Origin: Neocallimastix lanati (nom. inval.)
Taxonomy: Eukaryota; Neocallimastigomycota; Neocallimastigomycetes; Neocallimastigales; Neocallimastigaceae
Direction of reading: 5' to 3'
DNA length: 64,000 bases
NCBI GenBank assembly: GCA_016946835.1
Contig: JACVTC010000063.1
Location: 251,001 to 315,000, forward strand
Shown here in pieces: positions 1-10,067 of the stretch (the first letter of the stretch is position 1; each line of letters starts with the position of its first letter). The notes below the pieces were generated by a model. It worked only from the letters and a program-made list of their open reading frames with translations, had not been told where the DNA came from and searched no databases. The position numbers were made by a program, and so were the translations under genes.

Positions 1-2662
1 TTCTGATTGTTTCCGCTACCGAATCCTCTTGTGTGATCATGGCTAGATGATCTTTTGTCTGGCTATCTTTTTGTGCACTACTTTCCGTAGGGTTTTTATT
101 GATTTCACTCTCCTTTAGGTTTTTAGTCTTCTGTACCTTGAACCAATCCGCCCATTTATCGTAATCCACTAAATAATCGTAGTAATCCATCGTATACTCA
201 ATTCCTCTATCACGGTAATATTGCCTAGTTAATTCATACACCGTGTCCTTCAACTTCTGGTTATCAATAACCTGATTTATAATTTTGGTAATTCTCGCTG
301 TAGGTTGAATCTCCTTTTGCACAGCTTCTTCTCTTTCTTCTGGGAGTTGCACCATGTAGATACTTTCACCTGCACACTCTTCTGGTGAGTCTACATCTGG
401 TAGCCCTGGTCTTTCACCATCTATTTTATATACCTTAGGCTGTTGATCATGGACGTCAATCTTTCTATAGATTAAATGTCTATCCATGAATCTTGATCCC
501 AGGATAATCGTTCTCGGCATAGCCTCGGCTAGCCTGCATCTTGTATTAAAGTCATACCATTTGACTTTACCAGTACGCTCTTCGACCAGCTTAATCTTAA
601 TCTTGAACTCTTCCGTAACCTGTGGTATCAGCACTTTACCAGCGGCAGTAGTGAATGTTAAGGGACGGTCTTCTGTCTTGAGTCCCATCTCCTTGGCTAA
701 CTGCGGATGGATCATGTTGATCTGTGATCCAGTATCGTACAGCACATTTAAATCTTGGAGCCCCTCTTTGGTACGAAGATTACTTATCTTGGCCTCAGGC
801 ACAAATACTTCGTCCTCAGACCCAGCTTGCATTAGTAGTGCTGTCTTGGGGATTGGATTGTTACTGCTGGTACGTGAGTCTTTATAGTAATTTTGCTTTT
901 CACTTGGTCTCGTACTAAAATCTTTACCACTATTGTGGTTATATCCATCTTTCTTGTTTCTATCGTAATTGTTTTGCTTAGTAGGCTCTTTCCTACTGAA
1001 ATCTCTTTTGTCGCCTCGGCGATTTTCGCTGTTCCTCCTTCTTTTGGCTTCAATATCCTTGGAGGGTCTTCGCGGGTCCATCATTCCAAGTAGGGCCATG
1101 ATGGCTATCTTCCTCTCGCGGTTGTATTCGTATCTTTCTAGGTAATCGTCTTTGTAATCCGCGGGGAATGTGTCGCATCTCCTTAGACAAGTCACGTAAT
1201 CTTCTAAGGTTTGCTTTTCTGCAGGTAGATCATAAAAGGCTTCACGAACCGAGGGTCTAACTTGTTGTACGAGTAGCAGTCTTTTGGTTTCATCCGTTAG
1301 CTGAAGTATTCTGCTTAACCTATTAAATTCTGATAGGTATTCATAGGCTTTACCCCAATCGTGCCTAAGTTTAAGCATTGCTGTTTTAACTTCTTCCAAC
1401 GTTCTTTCACTTTTAAATTCCTTCAGCAATCTATCCATCAACCTTTGAGGTTGTGGGTCATCTCGTTGTTTGAATACTTCGTCCATTTGGTACCACTTCT
1501 TAGCAGTTCCTTGTAAGTGGTCCTCAATAAAGTACAACATAGCCGTGGGCTCGCTTTGGTAATACTTCTGGTGTCTACCAAAGTACCTTTTTAACCTGTC
1601 AATAAATGATTCTACATCTCCATTTTCACCATTGAACATTGGGATGTCTCGTTCGTACTCCACAGGGTACGCGTCGGTCATGACCACATCTTCCATCGCA
1701 CTTTTGGTCATTATAGGCGGCGTGAAGTGGTGATAACTACCGTATCTTGCTTCTTTAGTATCTATATGTAGTGGGAAAGGTTTGCTTGCCGAAGCCTGCT
1801 CCTTATTCTGAGCATCCAGAGCCAGTTTACCCAGTCGCTCGATCTCCTGTTGCTGTACCTGGTTAATGGCCATTAGCTTCTCGACTTTTTCTTCAAGCTC
1901 ATTCAATTGTGCCTTATCCCTTTCTTGGTTCGCATCCAAGAATTCCTCAATCTTGAACAACTTCTGACCTTTATCCTCTAGGTCTTGTTGTATTTGTTTT
2001 CCTTTTATCTGGTCCGCATCCAGATAGGTTTCAATCTTCTTGATTTCAGCTTTAACAGCGGCCTCTTTATCTTTACTTTCAGCAAGTTGCTGACTTAGAT
2101 ACGCTTGTACCTTTTGAAGCTCTAGCACACTAGCTTGGCTACTAGACTCCTCGTCTTCCACACGCCTCTCAACCTCTCCAAATCGTTGGTCCACAGCGGG
2201 GATAAAGTTGCTTAGTTCGGCTTCAATTTTAGCGAATCTCATTTCACTTTGGTTCTGCATCTGTTCTATCATTGCAGCCGTCTGTTGCTGAGTGCTTATT
2301 ATCATGTTCTTAAAGTCCTCCATCTGCTTACTCAGCAAAGCAGCAAAGTCCATCGCTCCCGCATTAACATTTTTGCTTGAACTTTCCCCTTGGTTAGTTT
2401 CTGGCCTACTGGCTTCAGGTTTACTAGCCTCAGGTTGACTCTTCTCAGGCGCCACAGCTGGTTTAGGTTTAGAAACAGCTGATTTCTCAGGAGTGGTAGT
2501 CATTTTCTTGTCTCCTGTATTTCGGCGTCGAGATGGAGGTGCTTCTGCAGGCGTAGGGCTACTCTCTGCAGTCACGCTGCCCACCGAACTCTTCAAGGAA
2601 CCACTCCTTGTGGTTTTTCTTGTGTTTTCGGGCACTTTATTATTCTTATTCTTTTTATCCAT
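1..2662 (-). CDS. Gag-protease part of a Ty3/Gypsy-type retrotransposon (element 3), cut by window edge
   Basis: The frame is open from an ATG at 2662 to the left edge, 887 codons with no stop, so the polymerase part should lie outside the window. Residues 1-110 are basic, then Ser/Pro/Glu-rich and low complexity. About 115-290 are Gln/Glu/Lys-rich and probably coiled coil. About 340-480 match the general pattern of a retrotransposon Gag (capsid-like) domain, with the conserved block QGTAKKWYQ. A basic Arg/Lys/Asn-rich tail follows (about 525-610). An aspartic protease begins near residue 640 with the active-site triad DTG (Asp643, context LYDTGSQINMI). No CCHC zinc knuckle is seen between Gag and protease, so RNA binding may rest on the basic tail. 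The codon choice uses many G/C-ending codons, unlike the very AT-rich elements 1 and 2 beside it. The start is the first ATG after stop-rich AT sequence. Confidence 0.85.
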   Translation of the reverse strand, partial: MDKKNKNNKVPENTRKTTRSGSLKSSVGSVTAESSPTPAEAPPSRRRNTGDKKMTTTPEKSAVSKPKPAVAPEKSQPEASKPEASRPETNQGESSSKNVNAGAMDFAALLSKQMEDFKNMIISTQQQTAAMIEQMQNQSEMRFAKIEAELSNFIPAVDQRFGEVERRVEDEESSSQASVLELQKVQAYLSQQLAESKDKEAAVKAEIKKIETYLDADQIKGKQIQQDLEDKGQKLFKIEEFLDANQERDKAQLNELEEKVEKLMAINQVQQQEIERLGKLALDAQNKEQASASKPFPLHIDTKEARYGSYHHFTPPIMTKSAMEDVVMTDAYPVEYERDIPMFNGENGDVESFIDRLKRYFGRHQKYYQSEPTAMLYFIEDHLQGTAKKWYQMDEVFKQRDDPQPQRLMDRLLKEFKSERTLEEVKTAMLKLRHDWGKAYEYLSEFNRLSRILQLTDETKRLLLVQQVRPSVREAFYDLPAEKQTLEDYVTCLRRCDTFPADYKDDYLERYEYNRERKIAIMALLGMMDPRRPSKDIEAKRRRNSENRRGDKRDFSRKEPTKQNNYDRNKKDGYNHNSGKDFSTRPSEKQNYYKDSRTSSNNPIPKTALLMQAGSEDEVFVPEAKISNLRTKEGLQDLNVLYDTGSQINMIHPQLAKEMGLKTEDRPLTFTTAAGKVLIPQVTEEFKIKIKLVEERTGKVKWYDFNTRCRLAEAMPRTIILGSRFMDRHLIYRKIDVHDQQPKVYKIDGERPGLPDVDSPEECAGESIYMVQLPEEREEAVQKEIQPTARITKIINQVIDNQKLKDTVYELTRQYYRDRGIEYTMDYYDYLVDYDKWADWFKVQKTKNLKESEINKNPTESSAQKDSQTKDHLAMITQEDSVAETIR

Positions 2663-3960
2663 TTACTTTTCTTAATAATTTATCTAGTATTAAGAAATGT
2701 ATTCACTCACTTTTAGTTTATTTAAAAGATTATAATTTGTTCACTTACTTAAATTTATTTAATTGATATGATCGTTCACTTAATTTTTTTTTTTTTTTAA
2801 AATAATAATATAAAATAAATAAAAATAAAAATAAAAAAAATAAATTTTTTTTTTTTTTAAAATTAAATGTATAGAAATTAATAATTTAAATAAATAATTA
2901 TTTTAAAAATTTTTTTTTTTTTTTTTCGCTTCCCGAGTCACTACAAATATAAATTTGTACGAAAAATGACTACCTATCAAGCAAAAGCGAATTTTATTTG
3001 GTAAAGTACGAAATTTTTATTAATTAAAAATCGGTACTACCAAAAATTTAAAATTTTTAATTAAATAACGATTTATAATTAAATTATTAATAAATTAAAT
3101 TTCGGATATGCGAAATTTTTAAAAATTTAAATTTTTAAATTTTTGATCAAAATTTTATTTTGAAGCCGAAAAAAATTTTTTTTTGTGGCTTCCTCCGCTA
3201 CGTATTGTGGCGTAAAATTTTGTGTCAAAAATTTTCTAAGTTATACAAATAAAAGTAAACAAAGAAAATAAATAAACTATGATTTATTTTTTAAATATTA
3301 ATTTTATTTTATAAAACTAACTATTCTATCTATTAAATTATTACTTAGCGTTTAAATTTTTATTTAATTATTATCGGCTATTTAGTTATAAAGCGTTACT
3401 ATTGTAAAAGGTAAGTTTATTATTAACTAGAATAACGAATAATAACTAAATTTAAAGGCTAAGATAACTTAACACCTCTCTATTCGAGTTGTTAATAATA
3501 AACACTAAATTTAATTAACTCTATAATTATTATTTCTTATTACACGAGAATATAGCGCAGTACTTTATAACTCTTATTTGTTATCAGTTACTGGGCTTAC
3601 ACTGAGTAATATTTTTGTTTAATAATTATAATTTTATTTATTAATATTAATATTTATAATAACAATTTACGTTAATAGTAACGCTAGTGCGTTACAGTTA
3701 CAAGTTCAATTATTATTTATACATGTCAATAATATTATGATTGGTAAATAATTTAATTTAACTTAGTTTACTAATCACTAAATAAAATATATTTAAATAA
3801 GTATTTAACTATATAATTATTTATAAGATAATAAAATTTAATGTACGAAAGTAATAAAAGATTTTATTTGATTAGCCGAAATTGCTAGCTGTTTAGAGAT
3901 ACGTTACGTAACCAAAGAACTATCATTGGATAGGCTTGAAGTTACCATGTATCTGTTACA
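2663..3960 (-). other. Upstream region of element 3; probable leader and 5' LTR, boundaries unresolved
   Basis: There is no coding potential. The first 270 bases are homopolymeric A/T. At 2928-3240 and 3540-3960 the sequence is more complex and holds CG-containing words that are rare elsewhere. On the element strand this lies just upstream of the Gag start, where the leader and 5' LTR should be. The right edge at 3960 ends in TTACA, the same end as both other LTR families here, so the LTR may begin there. Without the partner LTR, which would be outside the window, this stays an inference. Confidence 0.35.
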
Positions 3961-3962
3961 CA

Positions 3963-3967
3963 TCGAT
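3963..3967. repeat. Target-site duplication of element 2 (left copy, TCGAT)
   Basis: TCGAT here matches TCGAT at 17463-17467, just right of the element 2 LTR. It is followed by TGT (3968-3970), the first three bases of the element 2 LTR, stranded here when element 1 inserted. Confidence 0.75.
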
Positions 3968-3970
3968 TGT
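3966..3970. repeat. Target-site duplication of element 1 (left copy, ATTGT)
   Basis: ATTGT abuts the left LTR of element 1 and is repeated at 11065-11069 just past the right LTR. It overlaps the element 2 duplication by two bases. Confidence 0.85.
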
Positions 3971-4240
3971 TGTAATAATCATACTAAGTTCTATCACTAA
4001 ATATGATTATTAACTTCAACTTAATGACTAATTCATTAAGTTGAGAAATAAAATAAAAATAAAAACTTTACCTAAAAAGAGAGTTTATTATAAAATTAAT
4101 TATAATAACAACACAAAAAGTAAAAGAAGGAATATTTAGATAAATTTAGTTTTAAGAAATATGTTTTTTGAATAAAATGTTTTATTAATTTATTAAAATT
4201 TAAAATATAAAATTGCTATTATTATAACTATATTTTTATA

Positions 4241-4276
4241 ATAATAACTCTTGATTTCTTAAAGGGAAATCAAGAG
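4241..4276 (-). promoter_or_regulatory. Hairpin and PBS-complementary 12-mer in element 1 LTR
   Basis: ATAATAACTCTT at 4241-4252 (right LTR 10356-10367) is the exact reverse complement of the 12 bases next to the 5' LTR (10074-10085). It overlaps an 11-bp stem (4248-4258 with 4266-4276, 7-nt loop). In Tf1-type elements the transcript's own 5' end pairs with the primer-binding site. This segment is the candidate partner for that. Confidence 0.6.
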
Positions 4277-4321
4277 CCTTATTTATATTTTTTTATGGAA
4301 ATAAGGTTAAATAAAAAGGTT

Positions 4322-4410
4322 TTCTAATCTTAAAAAATATCTTATCTAGAAAAAGATTAGAAGAAAAAACTAGATAAGTTTTTTGATCGATATTCTATTC
4401 ATATCGATCA
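4322..4410 (-). promoter_or_regulatory. Conserved pseudoknot-plus-hairpin RNA motif in element 1 LTR (left copy)
   Basis: Stem A is 10 bp (4322-4331 with 4353-4362) and stem B is 9 bp (4341-4349 with 4370-4378). They interleave in the order A5-B5-A3-B3, as in an H-type pseudoknot or two alternative hairpins. Hairpin C is 10 bp (4384-4393 with 4401-4410) with a 7-nt loop. The same arrangement with 9, 3 and 7-nt linkers and compensatory base changes occurs in element 2 (11453-11540). The second copy in this element is at 10437-10525. Confidence 0.7.
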
Positions 4411-4949
4411 TCGTATATATTAAGTAAAACCAAATATATTATTTTATATTTGGATAAAACCTTAATATATCGATTTCCTAAATTTTAATTTAGATCATCT
4501 AATAAAAGGAAAAATCAATAATAACCGGAATGATCTAAATTATTCTATTCTATCTTTCTAAATATTATTTTTAAAATCTAATCTAAACTTATTAACATAA
4601 AACTATCTTTAAACTAGAATACAGAATTATAAAAAATACAGAAACTTATTAATTGTTCTTTTAAATGTACAATGTAAAAAATAAATAAAACTAATGTTTA
4701 CATTAACTTGATAATTAAATGAATAACTAAATAAAATTAATAATATTAATAAGTGTACATATAATAATTATTTAAATAAATTTTCTAATATTATTTAAGT
4801 GTATGAATAATTACAATTATAATAAATTTGATAATAATATCTCAATGTATGAATTAATTATAATTTAAATAAATTTATAATTATTATCAATAATTATAAA
4901 GACTAAGAAATAATAATTATTTATTAGTAAATAATTATTATTTCTTACA

Positions 4950-4960
4950 TTGCTCCATTT
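4950..4960 (-). promoter_or_regulatory. Probable polypurine tract of element 1
   Basis: On the element strand AAATGGAGCAA directly precedes the 3' LTR, the place where plus-strand DNA synthesis is primed. The matching place in element 2 reads AAGGAGGTGCAA. It overlaps the end of the pol stop codon. Confidence 0.55.
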
Positions 4961-7900
4961 ATAATGATGGTTCTTCCAGTTCTTTATTTCTTTTTACGTA
5001 AGGCTCCAACTGTGAGATATGAAATACCGGATGGAGTCGTAAATTTTCCGGGAGTTCCAAACGGTAGTTCATTCTTTCCCTCTTTTCGATTATTTTAAAC
5101 GGGCCTAAATATTGAGAGGATAATTTCTTAGCTGGTTCATTTGTAAAATAATGTCGTTTAAGATAAACTAAATCATTGACTTGAAAATTGGGGCCAGTAG
5201 ATTTTCTTGTATCACCATATTTTTTAAAATCTTCTTTGGCTTTGCTTAAATGTTGACGAAGAGCATCAAAATGAGCAGCCCAGTCTCTTGTAAGAACTGA
5301 AGCATTATCTTTAAGTAAAATAGGAGGAGAATCAATAACAGCATTAGGATGAAAGCCATAATTAGCAAAGAAAGGAGAATGACCAATAGACTTGTTCATC
5401 GAATTATTATAAGCAAATTCACAGAGGGGTAAGTAGAAGCACCATTCACTTTGAGCAGAAGAACAGTAGCATCTAAGATATTGTTCAATGACTGCATTAG
5501 CTCTTTCCACTTGACCATTTGATTGCTGATGATGAGCTGTAGCAAGTCTTGGTTTAGCACGAACAGCGGAGCAAAGAGAAGTCCAAAATTCGGATGAAAA
5601 CTGGGAACCATGATCGGATACGATGGTTTTTGGAAAACCATGATATTTAAAAACATTAAACAATAGGAGCTTGACAGTAAGATCAGCAGAAGGGACGTCG
5701 GCACAAGGCATTAAATGAACCATTTTTGTTAAATGGTCAGACACCACCATTATGCAAGTACAGTTTTGCGAAGTTGGCAGGTAGACAATAAAGTCGACCC
5801 CTATTACTTCCCAGGGTTTAGAAGGAATAGGAAGTGGTTGTAACTTACCATAAGGTTTATGCCTGCGGATTTTACTTCGACAACAAACATCACACGATGC
5901 AACATAATTCTGTACGTCTTTCTTCATATTGGGCCACCAGTAGTACCTTTGAAGTTTTTCAAAAGTCCTATCTACCCCCTGATGCCCACTAGTTGGTGCG
6001 TCATGGAACGATTTTAATAGCCTGGCCTTTAACGCGGATGGGACAATAATACGTTTTTGAAAGTGAAGTACACCTTCAATGTAACTGAACAAAGAACTTT
6101 TTAACTTTTTATCATGTTGTTTGATTTTTTTAAGAATTTCATTGCAGTATTTATCAGCTTTTTGGGCTTCAATTAAACCGCTAATATTATCGCTAATTGT
6201 GTAACAGAAAGCTTTTTCACTAATAACTGACTGCGAAACAACCGGAATATCTTTTTTATAATCCGGCCTTCTTGAGAGTGCATCTGGTTTACCACCTTTA
6301 GCACCGGGTCTATAAGCTACCCTGAAATCAAACTTGGAAAGGAATAAGCTCCAACGAATTTGCCTTTGATTTAAGTGTTGGGGCTTCTTTAAATATAACA
6401 GATTTTTATGATCGGTCAGGACTTGCACAGGGAACTTGGCACCTTCTAGATGGTACCTCCAGGTATCAAAAGCAGTAATAATTGCAAGGAGTTCCTTGTC
6501 ATAAATAGTGTAATTTAACTCAGCTTTATTAAGGGACCTGGAGTGGAAAGCAACTGGATGAAGTAAATTATCCTTATCGCAAACCTGAGAAAGGACGCAG
6601 CCAATAGCAAAGTCACTAGCATCCGTTTCAACTATGAATTCTTTATCATGGTCTGGGAATATTAAGACTTCATCAGTTTCAAAGGCACTCTTTAATTTAT
6701 TAAATGCAGAATCAGCTTCATCGTTCCAAATAAACTGATTTTCTTTTTTGAGTAGCTTCCTTAATGGTTCCATGTTTTTTGCAAAGTTTTTAATAAATTT
6801 TCTGTAAAAATTGCACAAACCCAGGAAACTTTGAAGTTCCTTTAAATTCTTAGGGATTGGCCACTCCAAAACCGATCTTACCTTGTTTCTATCCATTCTT
6901 AATCCATTAATAGATACTACGAAGCCAAGAAAAGTGGTTTCTTTAACATGAAACTCACACTTTTCCAATTTTGCATAAAGACCATTCTTAATTAAAAGAG
7001 AAAGCACTAATCTGACATGCTTAACGTGATCTTCTAAGTTCTTTGAGTAAATTATAATGTCATCTAAATAAACTTGAGCGCAAGTTCCAATGACTTCATC
7101 AAGAACGTCTTGAATAAAACGTTGGAAAACCGAAGGGGCATTACGAAGACCAAATGGCATTACGAGATATTCATAATGACCAAGAGGAGTTCTAAATGCA
7201 GTTAAATATTCATTACCTTCTTTTACTCTGACTAGATTGTAAGCGGATCTGAGATCTAGCCGAGTGAATATTGAAGCTCCTTTGAAAGACTCAATCAAAT
7301 CACTGATTCTTGGGATAGGATAACTATTACGGATTGTAATAGCATTGAGTCTTCTGTAATCAACGACAAGCCTTAAAGTTCCATCATGCTTCATAACAAA
7401 AAGAATTGGAGCACCTGCGGGAGATTTAGATTTTCTTATAAATTTTTTCTTCAAGTTTTCTTTAATGTATTTCCTTAAAGCCTTTAATTCTTTAACGGTT
7501 AACGAGTAAATCGGGCCATAGTAGAGTTGTCCTCCAACAATAAGATCGATAGAAATATCATACTTCCTGTGTGGAGGAAGTTTCTCAGCTTCTTTCTTTT
7601 CAAAAACAATTTTGAGATCAGAATAAAATTTTTTAATAATCGATTCATTTCTTGATTTTTCTTTGTTGCCTTCAGTAGAAGTATCCATTGCAGCACAGAC
7701 ATCCTCGTAGAGTTCATCTTCAGAAATAGTAGTAGGAATTATGGAATCCAAAATTTCTTTAGCAGTATAAGAGTCCTCATCCAGCATTGGAGCTGTAATA
7801 TTAGAATTTTGAATAATAAATTTGTTTTTCCTTGATGAAGGACAATGAGATTTACAATGTTTTCCCAAAAAGTAGATTTTATTCCTTTCATAGTCAATGA

Positions 7901-9146
7901 AAGGATTGTGTTTTCGTAGCCAATCTCTACCCAAGATACCATTGACTCCTTCAAGTGATATATTTCCAATGCAAAATTCAAAATTCTCAGAGTGATCCAA
8001 AGTCTTCAATTTAAGTGGTTTAGTGGTTTGCTTAATGGTCATGCATTTGTCATTAGGCAACTGAATCTTAATTGGAGAAGAGAGACCAGAAGTAGGGATT
8101 TTATTAGCATTAACAAAATTCTTGCACAAGAAACTTCTGCCGGAACCAGAATCAATAAGAATGTTAGCTCTAAGGTTTTTATTATTACAGGAGATGAAGA
8201 ATGTAGTTGTTACTGTTAATTTTCCCGAAGGAGTGTAATTAGCTGACAAGATTTCCTTATTTGGCTTGTTTTTTCTGAATTTAGATTTCTTAAAGCGGTT
8301 CTCCGTTTTTGTAAGTTCTTTTCTTTTTCTATGGAAAGACTTACTAGCTTTACTCTTATTATCGGATTTATGACGAATGCAGCTTTCAAGATAGCATTTT
8401 TTGTCAATGCCGATAATCGTATTGGTAGCTTCAAACAAGGTATCGGGTTTATTAAGTTTATCAAATTCTTCTCGAACCCGATCAACGAGACCCTTTCCAA
8501 TGATATCGATTAGTACTTCGTCAGGCCATCCCAAACGTCCAGCTAACCTTCGGAACTCAATAGTGTATTCGGCAGCTTCACCAAGACGAAGCTGTTTTAA
8601 TCTCCAAAGTTTGTCCATAATTACATACTTTTGTTTTTTCTCACTACCCGAATCAAAATTTTCCAAAAGAAGAGCTTTGAATTCATCAAATCTTAGGGAT
8701 TTTAAAGTACCGTCACCAAGTAAAGAGAGACCCCATCTTCTTGCAGTTCCTGCAAGCTTATTTATTACAAATGAATTTTTTGATTCGTCGCTTCTAAAGG
8801 ATTCTGGGTGTTCCTTAAAGAAATCTTCGCTTTGAATGATGGTTTCGAGGACAGTTGGTTTACTTTTTCCCTCGTTTTCTTTAACTAATATTCCTCCTGG
8901 AGAAAAGAATGCAGGAATGAAATCAGTAATAGCTGTAATGAGTTTGGAAGCACTGCTGTTCTGGGTGATGTGATTTGTAGTGAGATTATTTGGGTTATTA
9001 TTAATAAGGAGATTATTTGGATTATCATCCTCTACAGTGAGATTATCTGAGATATCACTATTGAATTCCATCTTCCTAAATCTAAAAATTAAATTGATAA
9101 AATAAATAATAAAATAAAGATAAGTGTAATATGTAATATTTGACAA
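4959..9146 (-). CDS. Gag-Pol polyprotein of element 1 (protease, RT, RNase H, integrase)
   Basis: 1395 codons in one frame. The first 25 codons are hydrophobic and lack a counterpart in element 2, so Met26 (9071) is the likelier start. Gag-like region is about 70-260. The aspartic protease has the triad DSG at Asp332. Reverse transcriptase has the motif YLDD at 693-696. RNase H starts near Asp842 (ETDAS) and ends at the DALSRR motif. Integrase has an HHCC zinc finger from His1048 and a D,D(35)E core at Asp1118, Asp1178 and Glu1214. The protein stops about 20 residues after the HPVFHISQLEPY block, so the chromodomain that many fungal chromoviruses carry is absent. No CCHC knuckle is seen, only a Lys/Arg-rich stretch (about 260-300). 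Every catalytic residue looked for is present, so the protein may be functional. Confidence 0.95.
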   Translation of the reverse strand: MSNITYYTYLYFIIYFINLIFRFRKMEFNSDISDNLTVEDDNPNNLLINNNPNNLTTNHITQNSSASKLITAITDFIPAFFSPGGILVKENEGKSKPTVLETIIQSEDFFKEHPESFRSDESKNSFVINKLAGTARRWGLSLLGDGTLKSLRFDEFKALLLENFDSGSEKKQKYVIMDKLWRLKQLRLGEAAEYTIEFRRLAGRLGWPDEVLIDIIGKGLVDRVREEFDKLNKPDTLFEATNTIIGIDKKCYLESCIRHKSDNKSKASKSFHRKRKELTKTENRFKKSKFRKNKPNKEILSANYTPSGKLTVTTTFFISCNNKNLRANILIDSGSGRSFLCKNFVNANKIPTSGLSSPIKIQLPNDKCMTIKQTTKPLKLKTLDHSENFEFCIGNISLEGVNGILGRDWLRKHNPFIDYERNKIYFLGKHCKSHCPSSRKNKFIIQNSNITAPMLDEDSYTAKEILDSIIPTTISEDELYEDVCAAMDTSTEGNKEKSRNESIIKKFYSDLKIVFEKKEAEKLPPHRKYDISIDLIVGGQLYYGPIYSLTVKELKALRKYIKENLKKKFIRKSKSPAGAPILFVMKHDGTLRLVVDYRRLNAITIRNSYPIPRISDLIESFKGASIFTRLDLRSAYNLVRVKEGNEYLTAFRTPLGHYEYLVMPFGLRNAPSVFQRFIQDVLDEVIGTCAQVYLDDIIIYSKNLEDHVKHVRLVLSLLIKNGLYAKLEKCEFHVKETTFLGFVVSINGLRMDRNKVRSVLEWPIPKNLKELQSFLGLCNFYRKFIKNFAKNMEPLRKLLKKENQFIWNDEADSAFNKLKSAFETDEVLIFPDHDKEFIVETDASDFAIGCVLSQVCDKDNLLHPVAFHSRSLNKAELNYTIYDKELLAIITAFDTWRYHLEGAKFPVQVLTDHKNLLYLKKPQHLNQRQIRWSLFLSKFDFRVAYRPGAKGGKPDALSRRPDYKKDIPVVSQSVISEKAFCYTISDNISGLIEAQKADKYCNEILKKIKQHDKKLKSSLFSYIEGVLHFQKRIIVPSALKARLLKSFHDAPTSGHQGVDRTFEKLQRYYWWPNMKKDVQNYVASCDVCCRSKIRRHKPYGKLQPLPIPSKPWEVIGVDFIVYLPTSQNCTCIMVVSDHLTKMVHLMPCADVPSADLTVKLLLFNVFKYHGFPKTIVSDHGSQFSSEFWTSLCSAVRAKPRLATAHHQQSNGQVERANAVIEQYLRCYCSSAQSEWCFYLPLCEFAYNNSMNKSIGHSPFFANYGFHPNAVIDSPPILLKDNASVLTRDWAAHFDALRQHLSKAKEDFKKYGDTRKSTGPNFQVNDLVYLKRHYFTNEPAKKLSSQYLGPFKIIEKRERMNYRLELPENLRLHPVFHISQLEPYVKRNKELEEPSL

Positions 9147-9546
9147 GTAAATATAAATAATTATAACAGCAAAATTATTATGATTTTATAATTAAGCTTC
9201 TGAATTGATTATTAATATTTTAAGTTTTATTAAAAAAAATTATTTTGCATGCTGCTGTTCACCAACCGGCTTGGTCGATGAGCTGAATGTAGATTTCAGT
9301 TCTACCAGCGAGGGCCAGGATGCAAAAAATTTTATTAATAAGAGGCTCAAAACAAAATAAACAAGACTTTCCTTAATTATTCAATTATAAAATTTTCTCT
9401 CTGAAATAATTATTAAATAACTTATTATTTTTAAAAATTATAATTTTCTATCATTAACTATATTTATCTAATAATTTATTTAATTTACTAACTATTTTAT
9501 TTTATATTTTGTTTATTTATTTTTTATATCAATTCGTTGATACTCA

Positions 9547-9588
<42 letters not shown>

Positions 9589-9811
9589 TTAATTTATTCA
9601 ATTTATCTATTTACTAATTATTTCATTCATTTATTACTCTATAATTGATTTATCTATTTAATAATTATTTAATTTATTTATTTTTCTATAATTGACTTAT
9701 CCATTTATTAAATCATTAATTTATTTAATTTATTTATTTACTAATTTTATTTACTAATTTTATTTACTAATTTTATTTACTAATTTTATTTATTTATTTA
9801 ATTATTTACTT

Positions 9812-9858
<47 letters not shown>

Positions 9859-10067
9859 AAAATTATTAATTAAAACTAATTTTTTTTTTTTTTTTTTCCA
9901 ATCAAAATTGCCAAAAAAAAATTTTTTTTTTTTTTTTTTTTTACGCCACTCTAGCTATATATTATTATTTTATTCTAATATATATATTTTTAATATACTA
10001 ATTCACTATTCCAATGTTACACTATTCTAAAAATTTTCCACATTTTATCTAACCCTAAACTAATCTA
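9147..10067 (-). other. Leader of element 1 with a GC-richer hairpin island
   Basis: Non-coding stretch between the 5' LTR and gag. Most is A/T homopolymer and short TTTA-type repeats. About 9242-9338 stands out. It is closed by an inverted repeat (TTTTGCAT with ATGCAAAA, extended by CTG/CAG after one mismatch) and holds small hairpins such as CCAA/TTGG and CTGAA/TTCAG. The position would suit a packaging or translation signal. That is inference. Confidence 0.45.

Larger units (their letters stand above)
3971..4949 (-). repeat. Element 1, 3' LTR (left copy)
   Basis: 979 bp, bounded by TGT and ACA, and equal in length to the copy at 10086-11064 with no difference noticed. It holds several perfect inverted repeats, including the pseudoknot-like block at 4322-4410 and an 11-bp hairpin at 4248-4276. 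Confidence 0.95.

Noticed and set aside
486-1093. Several 60-130 codon plus-strand frames
   Set aside because: They lie opposite the 887-codon Gag-protease frame and show no domain.
9242-9338. tRNA-like cloverleaf in the leader of element 1
   Set aside because: One arm resembles a D-arm/A box, but there is no proper B box or T-loop, so no tRNA is called.
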